Shown here: positions 11,300 to 24,739 of the stretch, in pieces | Layout of the letters: each line of letters starts with the position of its first letter | How positions within the stretch are numbered: the stretch's first letter is position 1 | Assembly: GCA_022747635.1 (NCBI GenBank) | Contig: JAKTNV010000012.1 | Location: 552,001 to 616,000 of the forward strand | Reading direction: 5' to 3' | Origin: Hetaerina americana | Taxonomy: Eukaryota; Arthropoda; Insecta; Odonata; Calopterygidae | DNA length: 64,000 bases | The notes under the pieces: generated by a model | What the model was told of the DNA's origin: nothing | Database searches by the model: none | What the model saw: the letters and a program-made list of their open reading frames with translations, nothing else | Translations under genes and position numbers: made by a program

Positions 11300-14200
11300 C
11301 AATATCCCTCATACTTTTTGGATGCCTTTCATGATTTGACAATCAAATGAGGTGACAATGGAGATCTATGCATCCCATGTTCTTTCTCTCGCCCAGCAGT
11401 TGGTGCATTTCACTCTGGAGTAACTCTCAAAATGATTCTAGGAATGAAATGTTTACATGTTGATTCCACTCGGCGAAAAAGGGTAAATCGAATCCTTAAA
11501 GAAAATGCCCACCACCACAGGTTGGAAGTGTTAAATGTTGACGTTTTTCACGTAAGACTGGAATCAATTTGAAAACAATGCATTTACTTCTTTTCATATG
11601 AATAAAAACATTTGAAACGATTCTAGGGAGGTACCAGTTGACCGCATGTGTGTGGAGCGGATGAAGCAAGGAATTTTGGATTTGAATGATAATATAGGGA
11701 ATGGTAAATTGCAATACTGAAACACTGAAATAGAAATAGCCCCTGCTCGTGCATGGGTCAAAATGGTGCTACGTAATTTGCCGCGGGAATACAAAAATAC
11801 ATTGATTGGATTCTCACTGATTCACTGATTTTCTTTTTTTGTATGTACCTACATGCCAATGATGGCCCTCTGACCGATCGCTCTAAGCTCGTTTTCCATT
11901 TGGTGACAGCGTTAGCCCTTTTTCATTGTAATGCAAGGGCAATGGGCAATTGAATAAAGCTGTATTGGTGCGATTATATCCGTCACGACTGAGCAAAAAG
12001 AAGTACATACTGAGAGGTTATTTTGTATTATGTAATTAAAATTATGATTTTACTTTTAAAACTAAGTGTCGCTCAGCGTTGTAGTTCCATCTGATAAATG
12101 ACACGAAAAATTATTTCGAGGCTCACTGATGGATAAGGCTGCAATGTACTGCTGAGGATTATAATCGCCAATGTTTTATTTTCAAAAAACTTCTCGAAGC
12201 GCAAGTGCTTCGAATTAGGACCCAGGGACGATCAAATTTTCGATTAAATCAACATTTTCTACTCGAGAGAGAATCATTTTAAAGTTTTAGTTGAAAAGTG
12301 TCATCCAGAAGATATCAAGAGACTGCTGCCATTTTTATTGTCGATGAGAGTGAGGAAGGACTTAACGCGTGGAGCAAACTTCCCAAGTGGTGCTGTTCAC
12401 AATTTTCGTCCCTCTCCCCCCACGTAACTTTCAAATTTGGGATTTCACCTCCTAAATACTCGTAGGGGGAGAGCTTGGAATATTCGATTATCATCGCAGA
12501 AGACAAGTGTGGAGAAATGTCATGAAAATCGATAAATTTCATCCAATAAAATAACTTTGTTCTTCAAAAGTTTCTTTCTCCTCTTAAAGATTATGGACAC
12601 TTTCAATTTGAACCCGGAAACCCATCGGTTAGCTTCAAGGGAACGAAGTTTTGGGAAGTGTCAAAAGGACTGTCAGCAATTTGGTACTCCTGTTATTAGA
12701 CTGAGGATACCTGGATTTGACATTTCGGAAACTTTCTCGTGCGCGATTTTAGCATGATGTTTTTGCTGTAACGTAAATTTTAGTGTGATTTACGCCAAAT
12801 TCATACCATACTCTTGTAACTTTTTACTTGATCCGGTGATGTTATTTAAAAGTATTCACGCAAATTTGTTTCGGTAAGCTGTGAATAAAATTGTACGGGC
12901 ACTCGAGAAATGTTTACCAGATCATGGCCTGGTCAGCACATCTTGGTAACAGTGTGAGTTCATAACCCTTAAAGATTGGAATCAATATATTATGCAGATT
13001 GACCGATAACTAAAAATTCTATTTTTAATCTTTCTCATCGGGAAAATATACTGAAACACAGTCAAAACAATGGAGATATTCGTCCCTGCAGGAGGTGCTG
13101 TATCCCAGCGCCATGAACGGTAGTTTCCTATCAATCTTTCACATCCCGACGTCGCTCAATCCTCCCCCTGGTATCTTAATATTACGTCAGAGAGGCTGAA
13201 GATTTAGGTCATCGCCAGATTAAACATATCACGGAGGGAGCGGCCTTGCGGTCTTAATTTACGGACTCGGAAGAAATGATTCACAGCCCGCACTAAATGG
13301 GCAGGTCAAACGATCATGGAAGAAGTCGAGGGACACACTCGTCGAACCTGGCATTAAGGGTAGTGGAGTGGGCATAGCGTACGGCTGCTGACCCCAGGGT
13401 TCCGGTTGGAAACCCTTTTGGCAATTTTATTTACATGAATCTTTGGACTTCATCTGAATTCCAAGCGATGCTATTTTCTGGTTCCTACAACTCACTCACT
13501 CGCCATAAGGTTTGATAGTTCGGAATGAGCTCTATCCGCACCTATCGGAACTAACCATTAAGTTAATTACTGTGGACACTTAACAAGAGATTTATTCAAA
13601 GTGTCGGAGATTTATTCAAAGTGTCGTCTCACCCTTGCGCAGTTCACTAGTTCACAGGAAGATGAATGATACACTGACGAATTATATACGTTTCCTCTGT
13701 ACAGGTTTCTTCCTCTGCATTTTCACGTCAAGTCTAGTATTCTAACACCCTTAGGCCCACATGCGCCTCTGCGGCGGCTCGCCTGGTGTCCTTTAGATGT
13801 AGGAGAGAGACTTGTTCGTGTAACTTGGTCGTTTAAGCGCCGTAGTGAGTTGAAGGAGGCGTGCAAATGGAGGGCGAGGCGGGGGAAGGAGGCAGTTTGT
13901 CTCAGTATCCTGGGGCGCTGCATCACACAGCCTCGTGAAGTAAGTCGCGTCAACTATTATGCAGCGCGCCGGTGTCTCCAAATAGATTAAATCTTGTCAA
14001 TATCCAGCTCTGGGCATCGCCCAAGATTTTAAGCACTTCTATGCGATCTCCACTCCTGCTTGAATATTGCCGGCTTTGATCAGCGTTTTATGTGCTTCCC
14101 CTGCCCTGCCAGGAATAATATTGTGATCTTCCGTGTATAAATACTTGGCCGGTATTCCCTGCCAATATTGTCCTGCCTCGGCTAATGACCCCCCCCGCCC

Positions 14201-15170
14201 CCCATTCCCTCGAGTCTCGCCCACTGCCACCCACCGAGTGCTTAAAATTATCGTCCGTTTCCTGGCATTTTATCGGCCGCAGCACCCTAATGCCGCGGCA
14301 CGATGAGACTGAATTTGGACGGACTAATATTCATGCAGAATTAAAAATTGGTGTCCGCCGCAGTCAATTTTAAGGCTGCCAGATACCCACGAGGTGCCGT
14401 GCCTAGGTCGATTCGCACTATAGGGGCCGTGGGCATCCCGTAGATATAGCTATTATATTGAATGCTGTGGTAGACGCTGCAGTAGCACGTCAGTACTTCA
14501 CAAATTGCTCGGCCCCTGGTTGATTCTTTAGTCGAAACGTACTTTTTTTGTCAAGCGTTTCAAAGTACGATAATTTTCGTTAAACCAGCAACGGCTGCAG
14601 TCTGGAATGTATTTTTATTTGAAACATTCGCGAAGCATTGCACAATATTCGGAGGTAAATTTTGAGAATAACGTCATGTTTTTAAATATTTTGTAATAAA
14701 AAAAGGATTCAATAGCAAACTGCGAGCGTGTTTCGCGTCATTGTGGGATAGTTTCAGCGTATCGGGCATCAAATTGTAGCAGATGCGAGATAAAATGAGT
14801 GCAGAACATATTCATTGGAATACGGTGTGCAAAATAATTTTAGATATTATGGAAATGATAGGAATATGGTAAAGTTTGCACTGAAATAATTTTAGGCCGT
14901 TTCGATATCAGCATTTTACTCATTATTTGGAGGAAATTGTTTGCGAAATCCTTGACCTCTCCACTTACCAATAGTCGTGTTATAACACTTATTATCATTT
15001 GCGAAATACTCTCTCAATTTTTTATCATCCATTATTCCGCTTATTTCTGTGAGCTCATGATTCCATGTCTACCCGTCGACACTTTCACACCTGCAGCATA
15101 CAAAGCCATCAGCATTTGACATCTCGCCAATACTCTTCTAGGAAGTTACTCCCTGTCCTCATGTTCCGCG
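11300..15170. other. Intergenic, no supported gene
   Basis: A possible tRNA-like fragment lies at 13,350-13,415 on the plus strand (TAGTGGAGTGGGCATAGCG then GGGTTCCGGTTGGAAACCC), and a 20-nt tandem duplication at 13,587-13,626. Apart from these I see only short frames and a GC-rich patch around 13.75-14.3 kb. Confidence 0.4.
13587..13626 (+). repeat. Perfect 20-bp tandem duplication
   Basis: GAGATTTATTCAAAGTGTCG occurs twice in immediate succession without a mismatch (13,587-13,606 and 13,607-13,626). A recent replication slip is the simple explanation. Confidence 0.9.
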
Positions 15171-15178
15171 ACGACACC

Positions 15179-15567
<389 letters not shown>

Positions 15568-15678
15568 GTGCCGCTCGTGTGAGTTTTTCCGTACAATCGT
15601 TATATATATATATTTTTATAACACTTATGTGAAATTCTAACGGATGTGAATAATAATGTTTATGAAGTTAGCACTAGT

Positions 15679-15902
15679 GGACAAAGACAAAAACACAGAA
15701 ACGCACAAAAGGGAAAGAAACTCACTAGTTTTCTAATTTTCGGTGGTCCAAGCCACCTTTCTCATGGAAGAGAAGGAAATAACTCCTCAGAAGAAAGAAG
15801 GAGTCCTTTCCTTCTCTTCCTTGAAAAAGGTGGACCACCAAAAATTAGAAAACTAGTGAGTTTCTTTCCCTTTTGTGTGTGTCTTGGTTTTTGTCTTTGC
15901 CC
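15679..15902. repeat. Inverted repeat related to the 53.8 kb Penelope-like end
   Basis: Left arm about 15,679-15,792 and right arm about 15,806-15,902 are reverse complements. The left arm contains ACAAAGACAAAAACACAG and TTTTCGGTGGTC, and the plus strand at 53,785-53,870 has nearly the same text (ACACAGACAAAAACACAGAA, TTTTCGGTGGTC) next to a Penelope-like GIY-YIG coding region. The arms are therefore termini of that family joined in inverted orientation. Confidence 0.75.
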
Positions 15903-15909
15903 ATGACAG

Positions 15910-18390
15910 CGTTCGTTCACTAAAATGTGATCCGATCGATTTCCTCCGTCTTCCCTCTATTTGACGGCTTGTACCCTAGCAATTGGTGAGGTACATCTAC
16001 TATATTATGAGGTCAATTGTATCATGCTACGTTTTCTCAAATATATAGAATATTTCGCTCTACATCCGAACCTTGCCAAGGTGACCAATGTGTCGTCGCC
16101 CGAACGTGTCAACCTCTTCCAATTTAACTTGAATATTAGTGAATGACTAGAGGTACGAATTCACTTCCCTCCTCTGTTTAAGCTTCGAGGTTGATGGCTG
16201 GCTACTCACTGCCCGGAGGTGAAGTGCGAACCAACATTTGGATGAGACTATGGGCCGGACAGAAATCGTGAAGGCAAGAGCATGCGCCGATAAAAGTAAT
16301 CGATTTTTCATGCCTCACTCAAGTCATAGAAGTTACGCCAGCAAAAGATGGAAAGCGGTCCCTGAAGGAACGAGACTTCATAACATAAGTTTTGACGGGA
16401 TTAAGATTGTTTGATCAGGTTACATAGATCCACGGATGGTCGATCATTCACACCACTGAGTGCCATATTAGACCAATGGAAAGGGCACAACATTAAGGTC
16501 AAGTTTAATAAAAAGGAAATTCACGAGATTTTGGAAAAGGAGGAAAACTACTTTAGACACAAAATACTTCGCTTGGATAGTATTTTAGACGAAAATGAGC
16601 ATTATAGTAACGACATTAAGGGAAGAACTGCGTCATCAAAATAGAATGTTTCTGTGAGTAAGGTGACGGAGACTTAAAGACATGTAATGAACGCATAAAT
16701 GAAAACTGGGAGCATGTCTTGCGTGAGAGAATGAGGAAAGAAGACGAGCTGAAATTAGTTTTGCTTGGGAGACGTGTCTGGAGAAGATTGGAGCAGATGT
16801 GATGGACCGAGAGAAAGGCGAACGACCGAGGTCAATTCATGGCAGGGGAGGAGAGAATGCTTCTGGGGTAAATTCGTAAAAGTTAGGCAATTTGGAGCAT
16901 TTGAGAGACGGAGGACGTTCAAGATGTAAACGAAGGGTGAACGTTAGGTAAGCGAGGTAGAGAAAGGAAAAGAGCAGGTGTTTTAGATGGCACGAATGAA
17001 AATGAAAGAAAAATTTGAATGTGTAGTTGAACAGTGATTTAGTTGGACAGAAATGGTGAGATGATTATGAAGGTCAATCAAAAACCTACCACGTAATCGG
17101 CCCATCACCAAGGAGTAATAAATTATCGATTTCTCTGTACGAATGATAAGGATCCACACATTTCTTAAAAATGCCCACTCAAAAATTGGGGGGGGGTCAT
17201 ACAAATATTAATAATGTAATAAATTACTCACAGACCCGCTCGATTATTCGGATGAAATCAGCTTTCATTTTTTGCGCCCCTTAACAATAAATTCATCTTG
17301 TTGAAAAATGACGTCGTATTTCATTTTATTTTCTTTCAGAAATAACTACATTTCTCTTGTTTTATTTCTGAAAGGGTAAAAAGTAGATGTCTGAGGGGAA
17401 ATAAATGCTCATGAACATTTTTAAGAGGCATTAATAATAATTGGTAAGGTCATCACCGGCTTAAATCACTTTTTGCGAATGACGTTGCATTGCCAAAACT
17501 AAATTTCACAAAAACGAGGTCGCTGACTCTCACCAGTTTGCACACGACGTTGTACAAAGCCCAAAAATTAGTTTTGCGTTAAGTTCATTGCCAAAAAAAG
17601 GGCTTTGAGCCATTCACTCCGCGTGAGGTCTGAGCTCGGTCCTCTTCTGAACAGTCCTGCGGGAAGGGCTTGTTTTAATTCGTTTGCAACTTTTCTTCCC
17701 TCCCCCGTTTTACTTGGAGCTACGGACAGCCTTCAGAGTTAAGAAATGGATAGTATCGACATGTTAGTGAGTGGTTGAGGGATCAGTCCGGGGCTCTGAA
17801 ATGAAAGCAAGCAAGCCCATCCAAGAGAGTCCTAACCGCTCGGAACCTCAGCATGGAGGCATTATGGGATTGGAAAAGTTAAGTTTATGAGCCAGTGATC
17901 GGTCCTTGAAAGGGGTATTTAAGATTTTATGGCGGGTCTGCTGGATTCTTTGCCCTATGCCTTCTCCAGAGTGTCCGCTATCGGAAAATGTTTCAGTCGC
18001 CCGTAGCAACACTGGAGACCGAATACCTGTAGCGAAGTCCAAGGCACAGGCGGGAAATTAACATGCATTGGTCGCCTCTGAACCGCCGGGGTAGGCAGGG
18101 GACTTGCCATTTGCAGATCCATAAAAAATCCTCCAATTTTGTAGTCCGCAGCCCTTCCCATTCCGCTACTCCTCCACCTTAACCCCTCCCAACTCAAATG
18201 GCTCCAAAACGGACGAATGTCCCTTGAAAGTGATGCAGGCCTTCGAAAATTTTCGAACTAAATCGTGAAAATTGAGCATTGCAAGTATATTTTCATCACT
18301 AATCAATGATTTGTTCAATAGTTTGGCAGAGTTTGCCAAAAACCTTCCTCCGATCAGTGAACTACCTGTAACTCCAACAATTATCAATTA
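15910..18390. other. Intergenic, no supported gene
   Basis: The plus-strand frame 16,411-16,644 (77 residues, lysine- and glutamate-rich) does not resemble a family I recognise and has no flanking signals. Nothing else stands out. Confidence 0.4.
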
Positions 18391-18396
18391 AAAAAA

Positions 18397-18640
18397 ACAC
18401 CGTGATCCACCCTGAGATTGAATTGATAGGTGAGGGTACAGCTCAGCCTGTACGACGTGTGAACTTCACCCATCAAGGCAGGGAAGAGATCCTTGCCCTG
18501 TGCCGCCTGTGGTTTCAGAGGGAGGTCTGATATCCGAAAAATCATACAGCATGGGTGAAGTTGAGGGTGCCCTGGGCGTAACTGGTAACCGAACCCGGGC
18601 CCTCCGGAGAGTAGCATAGTCTACCCACTGGAACGTCTTA
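18397..18640 (-). repeat. tRNA-derived SINE, copy 2
   Basis: Same family and orientation as the copy at 9.4 kb. On the plus strand it reads TGTGAACTTCACCCATCAAGG, GTGGTTTCAGAGGGAGGTCT, then CATGGGTGAAGTTGAGGG and a diverged tRNA-like head with the B-box complement GGTAACCGAACCCGG. It is more diverged than copies 1, 3 and 4. Confidence 0.7.
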
Positions 18641-18649
18641 CCTACAATA

Positions 18650-20090
18650 AGGAAAAATATCGACGCATTGTTCCCGGTCTCTGGCGTACCGTGGACGTTT
18701 CCTGTCTTGCGTTTGTTGAATCGGAGGATCGCCGGTCCTCCTTCGGCCGAGCGGAGCCATAATGCCTCGTTTTCGAGTCGGATGTTTTGGGGAGGCGAAT
18801 TCTCAATGATATCGTGGGTCGTCGCCAATTATTTCACCTTTAAACCCCACCCGCTTGAAGCAGAACCGATGGCGTTTCCAGTGTGCGACCAGGGTGACTC
18901 GGCGCGATATATTTTTCCGTTTCCGCACTGCCAAAAAATCATATTTCTGCAATTTTGTACCACTATTCCGGTCCTCTATTTAGGAGAGAATAATATCCAT
19001 CAGTGACGCACTTTGAGACCTTGACTGTTGCAGTTTTCTTGATGCATATCCGAACATAATTTTTGATGTGGGAAACGGACGCAGTAATTGCCTTTCCTTC
19101 TGTATGCGCGCTTAATTTCGGAGGGTTAAAGAATTGAAGAGCTTCCTGAAAGAAGGGTGTAGTACATTTTTTACGTTTCGGGACGAGGGGTGATCGCTGC
19201 AGGGGTATTGCTACTGGAGTACTTGTGCATCTCAATCTATGTACACAATGCACTCATTTATTTCGTGTTTACTCCCGAAGATTACACGACTGCTTTTAGC
19301 AATTAGGATGCGCCCTACTTCCGCCGTTTCTCGATTTTGCTGAATCCTCATTCTCAGAAGGCCTTCAACTATCCTAATCCTTATTGCGGAAAAGATCACA
19401 TATTTGCCCCCAAAGTTCCTTTGATCTGGAGGAATATGGTAATGGTGGGTGGACGTGAGCTGCATCATCCGCATAAGTTGAAAGTGATAGCCGAGAAAGA
19501 GTGAGAAGATGTTTGGAGAATATTCCGAAATTTTGTTTTCATCCGGATTGAAAAAGGGTCAGTTAGCAGCGGAACCGCTTCATAAAGCTCTGAAGAAGTA
19601 AAGTATTAAGTATGATGCAGTAACCTGGAAAATATTTTGCGCAGTCATAATAACCTACATTATTTCGTGCCATACCCTACTTTCAACCTATGTATGTGCA
19701 TACATGCCAGGAAATGGATTGGTCCTTGACTTGGGAAAAGAAGGGTCTTGACAAACGTACGTGGTTTCCACCTTCCCCCCCCCAAGATTTGAAAGAAAGT
19801 CTAATTGTCGATATTATTGATTGCCGCTAATGGGTGGTGCGGCATACTAGACTGCGGTCGCTGACCGGTGGGATAGAGCTAAAATCCGGGTGGCTTTCTT
19901 GAGTACTCCCAGCTATGCCCAATGCGTTTCATTTTTCGGGTATATGGAAGAGATTAGCGAAAACTAGGATATAGAACGTAGTTACATGTATGTAGGACGT
20001 GTAAACTTGGTCGTCAAGGAAATATGAGAGGCATACGTGTATTGGAGGCTTTTGAAATGCAGTTGTAGAGAAGGACGGAAGAGAAACGAA
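18650..20090. other. Intergenic, no supported gene
   Basis: Moderately CpG-rich sequence with open frames on both strands but no motif, splice pattern or repeat that I can identify. Confidence 0.4.
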
Positions 20091-20093
20091 GGG

Positions 20094-20242
20094 TAATAAA
20101 AACTTCGTTGCAATTTTCCACAGTTAAAACTTTATTTCCGACCATGGTTTCGATACACTGTATCATCATCAGGACACAGTGTATCGAAACCATGGTCGGA
20201 AATAAAGTTTTAACTGTGGAAATTTGCAACCAAGTTTTTATT
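20094..20242. repeat. Palindrome of two Penelope-like ends with hammerhead-like core
   Basis: Left arm 20,094-20,160 and right arm 20,174-20,242 are near-perfect inverted copies around a 13-nt centre. On the minus strand the left arm reads CTGATGA (20,172-20,166), T, GATAC-AGT-GTATC, GAAA, CCATGGTC, i.e. hammerhead core, stem II, GAAA, a tiny stem III and a UC cleavage site, followed by AATAAAG. The right arm starts inside stem II on the plus strand and lacks the CTGATGA. The element copies are thus joined head-to-head exactly within the ribozyme stem. Confidence 0.75.
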
Positions 20243-20249
20243 ATGTCTC

Positions 20250-23200
20250 GATTCCACAACATCACGCCTGACTCTTCACTTTTCGTAGAAACGAAGGGGT
20301 ATTAAGCATGGTGGAGGAGGGAAGAGTTGTTGGGAGAAATGCGAATGAGGCAAGAAAAGTGGATGTGCAGTTCTTTGATTGGCGATCGAATGCTGAAGAC
20401 TGATCCGAAGGGAGAACATTAGGCAGGAGAAGAAGTGGAGGGAAAAGAATATGAACGTGAGAAGGGATGGAAGGAGGCGGAATGTATGCTGAAGTGATGA
20501 AGGGCTTATTTTAGGGTAAGGTTTTCTTGTTTCTTGCTTGGCGAGGCTTAGGAGTATCGTAGGTTTGTGCCCATTGAAAGTCACACTTTGATAAAAGATC
20601 TTCCCGTAAAAGCAGATGCAGTGCTCAGATTGAAAACATTTGGGGGAAAAATTGGGAAAAGGATGAAAATCGGTTGGACAAAATTCGGGCATGGAAATCA
20701 ATGAAATGATTGGCCGCCCTGCTCGGGGAACGGAACTGCCCACCCGTGAGCAGTGAGTGCGGTCGGGAATGTCCCACGCCGTAGAGCTCGGTACGAGTGG
20801 AGCTCTTGCCCCCACACGTCAAACGGAAACCTCCGACCTGAGAGTGCGGGGGTAATGGTTGATCGAATGAAATGGATGCGCGGGGCACGTTGTCCGAGGA
20901 TGGAGCACCATCAGCCGCAAAGAAGCCGGAGCTATTTTCCTGCTGCTCGGAATGGGCATGCGGCTTTTTTGGCGGGGTGGGGCATATCTCTCCTTGCCCA
21001 TGCCGATGCGCCTTGCGTTCCAACCGCTCACTCTTCCAGGAATAATTCATTTTGCCTCCCTTGACGCCCTTGGTCACTTTGTCCCTTCTCCCCTCGATGC
21101 CTTCGGCGAGAGAGCGATTGCCTCTACTCGCTTTCTGACTCGCCGCCCATCCTTCTTTCCTTCCTCCCTCCCCGAAATCTCTGCTGTCATCATTTTGCCC
21201 GAAATCACTCCGTTCGTAATGTTCACATCAACTCACTCTGCGAATTTGAGAAGTCTGCAGCAATCGGAATTTAAAGGCAAGTCAGACGTTTTCGAAGGAC
21301 GGATTCGACGGGCGTCGTCGTCTGATTTATGCTACTCGTGTTTTTTCACTTTTTGGATCTTACTCTTCCCCTGAATAATCGGCAATTCGTCATCTAATTG
21401 GTATATTATTAGAAGTCTACCGGATGAGGGTTGGTTTTGGATGGACCCGGGCAATACACGCTACTGTTCCCGTGACAACTAACTAGCATGACACAAAAAA
21501 TCCGTAAAACCTCACAGTGCATGTGACAATAACTAATTCTTTAGCTCTGTACACTTACAAACTCCCCTAATTCCACGCTAAATGCTTATTCTTTTCATTC
21601 CTCTCCCTCAATTTCCTTTAATTGGCATAAGAATTTTTAAAATTGGCATAATTTAGTTTTATGTTTTAATTCCCTTGCAATAACATAGTGGAAAGTAAGT
21701 TTTCTAGATATCCTTTATAATATTCCACACGTTGCCTCTTACCACTTGATGGTGAACCATTATGGAAATAAGCACCGTTTAAAAAAGCAGAGCATTTTTC
21801 TTACCAACTTTCGTCATTCAGCCTTGGTTTTGTGCAAAATATGTGCCCTAGCATTATTCTTTGATGGCATCTAAACTAATCGATGGAATTCCCTAGAAAT
21901 AAGAAATAATAATAAGTTAATTGTTAAACGCTATAAAATCTTGATTAAATAATTCGCAATCAATGTACGTAAATAACAACGATAATTATTCGCAATGCCG
22001 GGAGAGAATCCGAACGAATTTTTCAATCATCTGCCGCTTCAAATAATATAATATAAATGCCCGAGCGCTCCTGATTTGCTTCTTTCACGATTGGGACTTA
22101 TTTCCAAGTAAACATCGCTGCTGTGGCAGCTGTTCCTGAGAAATAAACTATTACTCGCAAACCTACGGGTCTGCTAAGCAGCGTCTCTCTCTCTCTCTCC
22201 GGGAGGGAGGAAATGGGCGGCGTCCGGTTGATGTGGCACGGAGTCGCGGGGGGGCGGGACACCACCACGCCAAGAATAGCCGAACTCGGGAGAGGAAAAG
22301 AAGAGTTAAAACCTTCCAATGGTGTTAGGGAAGAATAGGTTAATGCCTCTTTCCAATAATTTAGCGTAAAGTTGTCCTAATTTCCTTTTGGGTGAGGGAG
22401 AGCGGATTAAGGACACGAACAGTAAGCAACCGGTGGAGGAACTTCTGGAAAATTCTAGAGGAACTCTGGAGATGACCGCCCTCGGTGACATTTGTTCTTT
22501 GAATCGTCCGCATCGAGAAATCGATTCCCTGTCGGCGTGAGGGGATGGGGTGGAAGGGGGACGACCCAGACCAATCCACGGGGAGAGGGGGGGGGGATGT
22601 CCGAACTGGAAAAGAATGAGCCCTGCTTCTCCAGATCACCCTCATCTCCCACGCCGTGGTTTACGCGCCAATTTTAGATTAGCACACGCCATATTTGTAC
22701 TCGGAAAATCACTCTCTGATGGTGGGAGGTATTGTTTTTAAAAATTGAGGGCTACGAGTGTATCGCAAAAAAATAACGATCAATTTGAGTATACCGTAAC
22801 TTCGTTCTTGTAAATAAATAATTAGAAAGTGTACGGTCAAACCAAAAAACAATATGTCGTCTAAATGGGCCGGACGATTTTCCTAAGATAAAATTTTGAA
22901 ATCCTCCATTTTCATCTCAATACTGTAGTATCATCACGCGTAAACTTCTTTTACGAATAGTTTTGATCGAAAAAATCATTCCCAGAGATCGTATGGCCCT
23001 AAGAGAACTCAACTTTTCTCGGCAGCACATGCCGTTTTCATGACGAACTTGACAGACGTGTTAAAGAACGTCAAGAACGCTAATTTTTTATGATATTTCT
23101 GCCCGTGTGTTTTGTTCTGTTCTAGAATTCATCAAAATACCTATAATTACCCTATCTGTAAAATGCCTTCTTCCATATCAATGTAGAAGATAGAACATGT

Positions 23201-24690
23201 AGGAGTATTTTCTCCTACCGACTGTGCCGGAACTAATCTTGGCAAAAGATTTCATATGTATATGGGCCTAATGAAAATAAAAGGTTTGGACCTTTAATAG
23301 ACTCTTAGTTTAATATAGTATGCAGAGAAGCACCGTGTCGTGAAGACGCTCTGTTGGTCCTAGCGGAATTCAGAATTTCTGGAAGGGGTGGAGTCTGTCC
23401 TCGTCGATGTATTGAATCCACAGGGCAGCAGTGGCGAAAATCGGGAAAAAAATGTCTGGAATCACCTAAACCCTTCCTAATGAATAGTTTTTTTGAATTG
23501 AATGAATAGTTTTTTGAGGCGAATATTTTTTTGAGGCGAATATTTTTTTACTTCAGGAACTTGATAAGCGAATGTGGAATATGAAATGGAAACATCTAAA
23601 CGAGAGCGATGTTTCCCTTGCGACTTATGCATTGTGTGTTTTCCATGATACGTGAAGGCCGTGGCCAAAAACCAAAACTGTAGTTGGACCGGTTTCAGCG
23701 AGCGCCAGCGCCATGCGGAGCAATGAAAATGTTTCGTACAATAAATAGTGGATACCTTATGTTCTAAGAGCTCGGGTGAAAAGATGGGGGAAAAATTCGG
23801 GAATGGGGATTGGTGAAATGAGTCGCCGCCAATGAGCAAGTGTGTGCATGCATGGCTGCTCTCTTATCTCGTGCACGCGGTCTTGCACATGCATGCACTT
23901 CGTTCCGCGGATGAAGGCAGCCTCGGGGGCCTTGGCGATATGGGTTTGCGGAGGGATGGAAAATTATTTGCACAAAAATGGAAACATGCGAGGTGTTGGG
24001 CACGTTGGGGAGATGTGAGGTTTGGAGAAGGAAGGAAAGGTGGATCAACAAGTAGTGGAAGAGTGGTTGGTTTCGGAAGACTTAGAGAAGGGAAGCATGA
24101 TTGACAGGTGAACCGGCATAGAGTACTTCACTTGAGAACTATGAACATTTTTTCTTATTCTAGAAACACAATTCCCATTAAACTTACACGAAAAAATTAC
24201 ATGCATTTTTGTAGCTGGATGGGTCAACCACATTCCGTCAGTCAGTCCCTTATGGCTCTCCAAAAAGGCTGAGGCGAATCTGAAGCTCTGACCCCTCCCC
24301 CACTTGGCCGTGCCCTGAGGATCCCCTCTGACTCTGGGAATGGCAAATGGGGATTTTTGAGAAAGAACCAGTTTTTTCTTTTTCCTGGTGTCAGGAGGAA
24401 ATGGAAATTTTGAATTAGCAGTGCTAGATGAAAATATTTTGTCGTTAAAGTAGGGTGATATTTTCATGAATCATCTGTCAAATGTCTTTATTGTTGAATT
24501 TACACTCATTTGATATGTACAGATGCTTGTATTTGGAATTTTTAATGAAAATTACACTGATTGAAAACTTCGCTGAAAACTTGATTTGTTGAGTATAAGT
24601 ACTTTAAGTTGAAAACTTGGAACTGCTGCTGAGTACGTTAGCGAGTATTGAGTGACCAAAACTGTAATTTTTCTCTAGTAATTTTTTTAT
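20250..24690. other. Intergenic, no supported gene
   Basis: 20,280-20,700 and 23,700-24,100 share short purine-rich phrases (for example GGGGGAAAAATTSGG followed by a GAAATGA...CGCC phrase) and may be diverged copies of an unidentified repeat. 22,150-22,650 is GC-rich with a short CT tract. A tandem pair of TTTTTTGAGGCGAATATTT lies near 23,510-23,550. No exon that would complete the N-terminus of Raver was found here. Confidence 0.4.
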
Positions 24691-24693
24691 TAT

Positions 24694-24731
24694 GACCATT
24701 GTTTTGATACATTACACTCCTAATCATCAGG
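24694..24731 (-). repeat. Degenerate Penelope-like terminal motif
   Basis: On the minus strand: CTGATGA (24,730-24,724), a decayed stem II region, ATGTATCAAAACAATGGTC. It lines up with the better copy at 20.1 kb (GTATCGAAACCATGGTC), with the GAAA changed to CAAAA and stem II no longer paired. It is a fossil of the same terminus. Confidence 0.5.
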
Positions 24732-24739
24732 CCTGATAA

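Noticed and set aside
16640..16960. Purine-rich region resembling the tail of a non-LTR element
   Set aside because: No reverse transcriptase motif in any frame; resemblance too vague.
20276..20815. 179-residue minus-strand open frame
   Set aside because: Serine/proline/phenylalanine-rich from antisense of a purine-rich stretch, no domain, overlapped by open frames in other readings. Length alone is not support.
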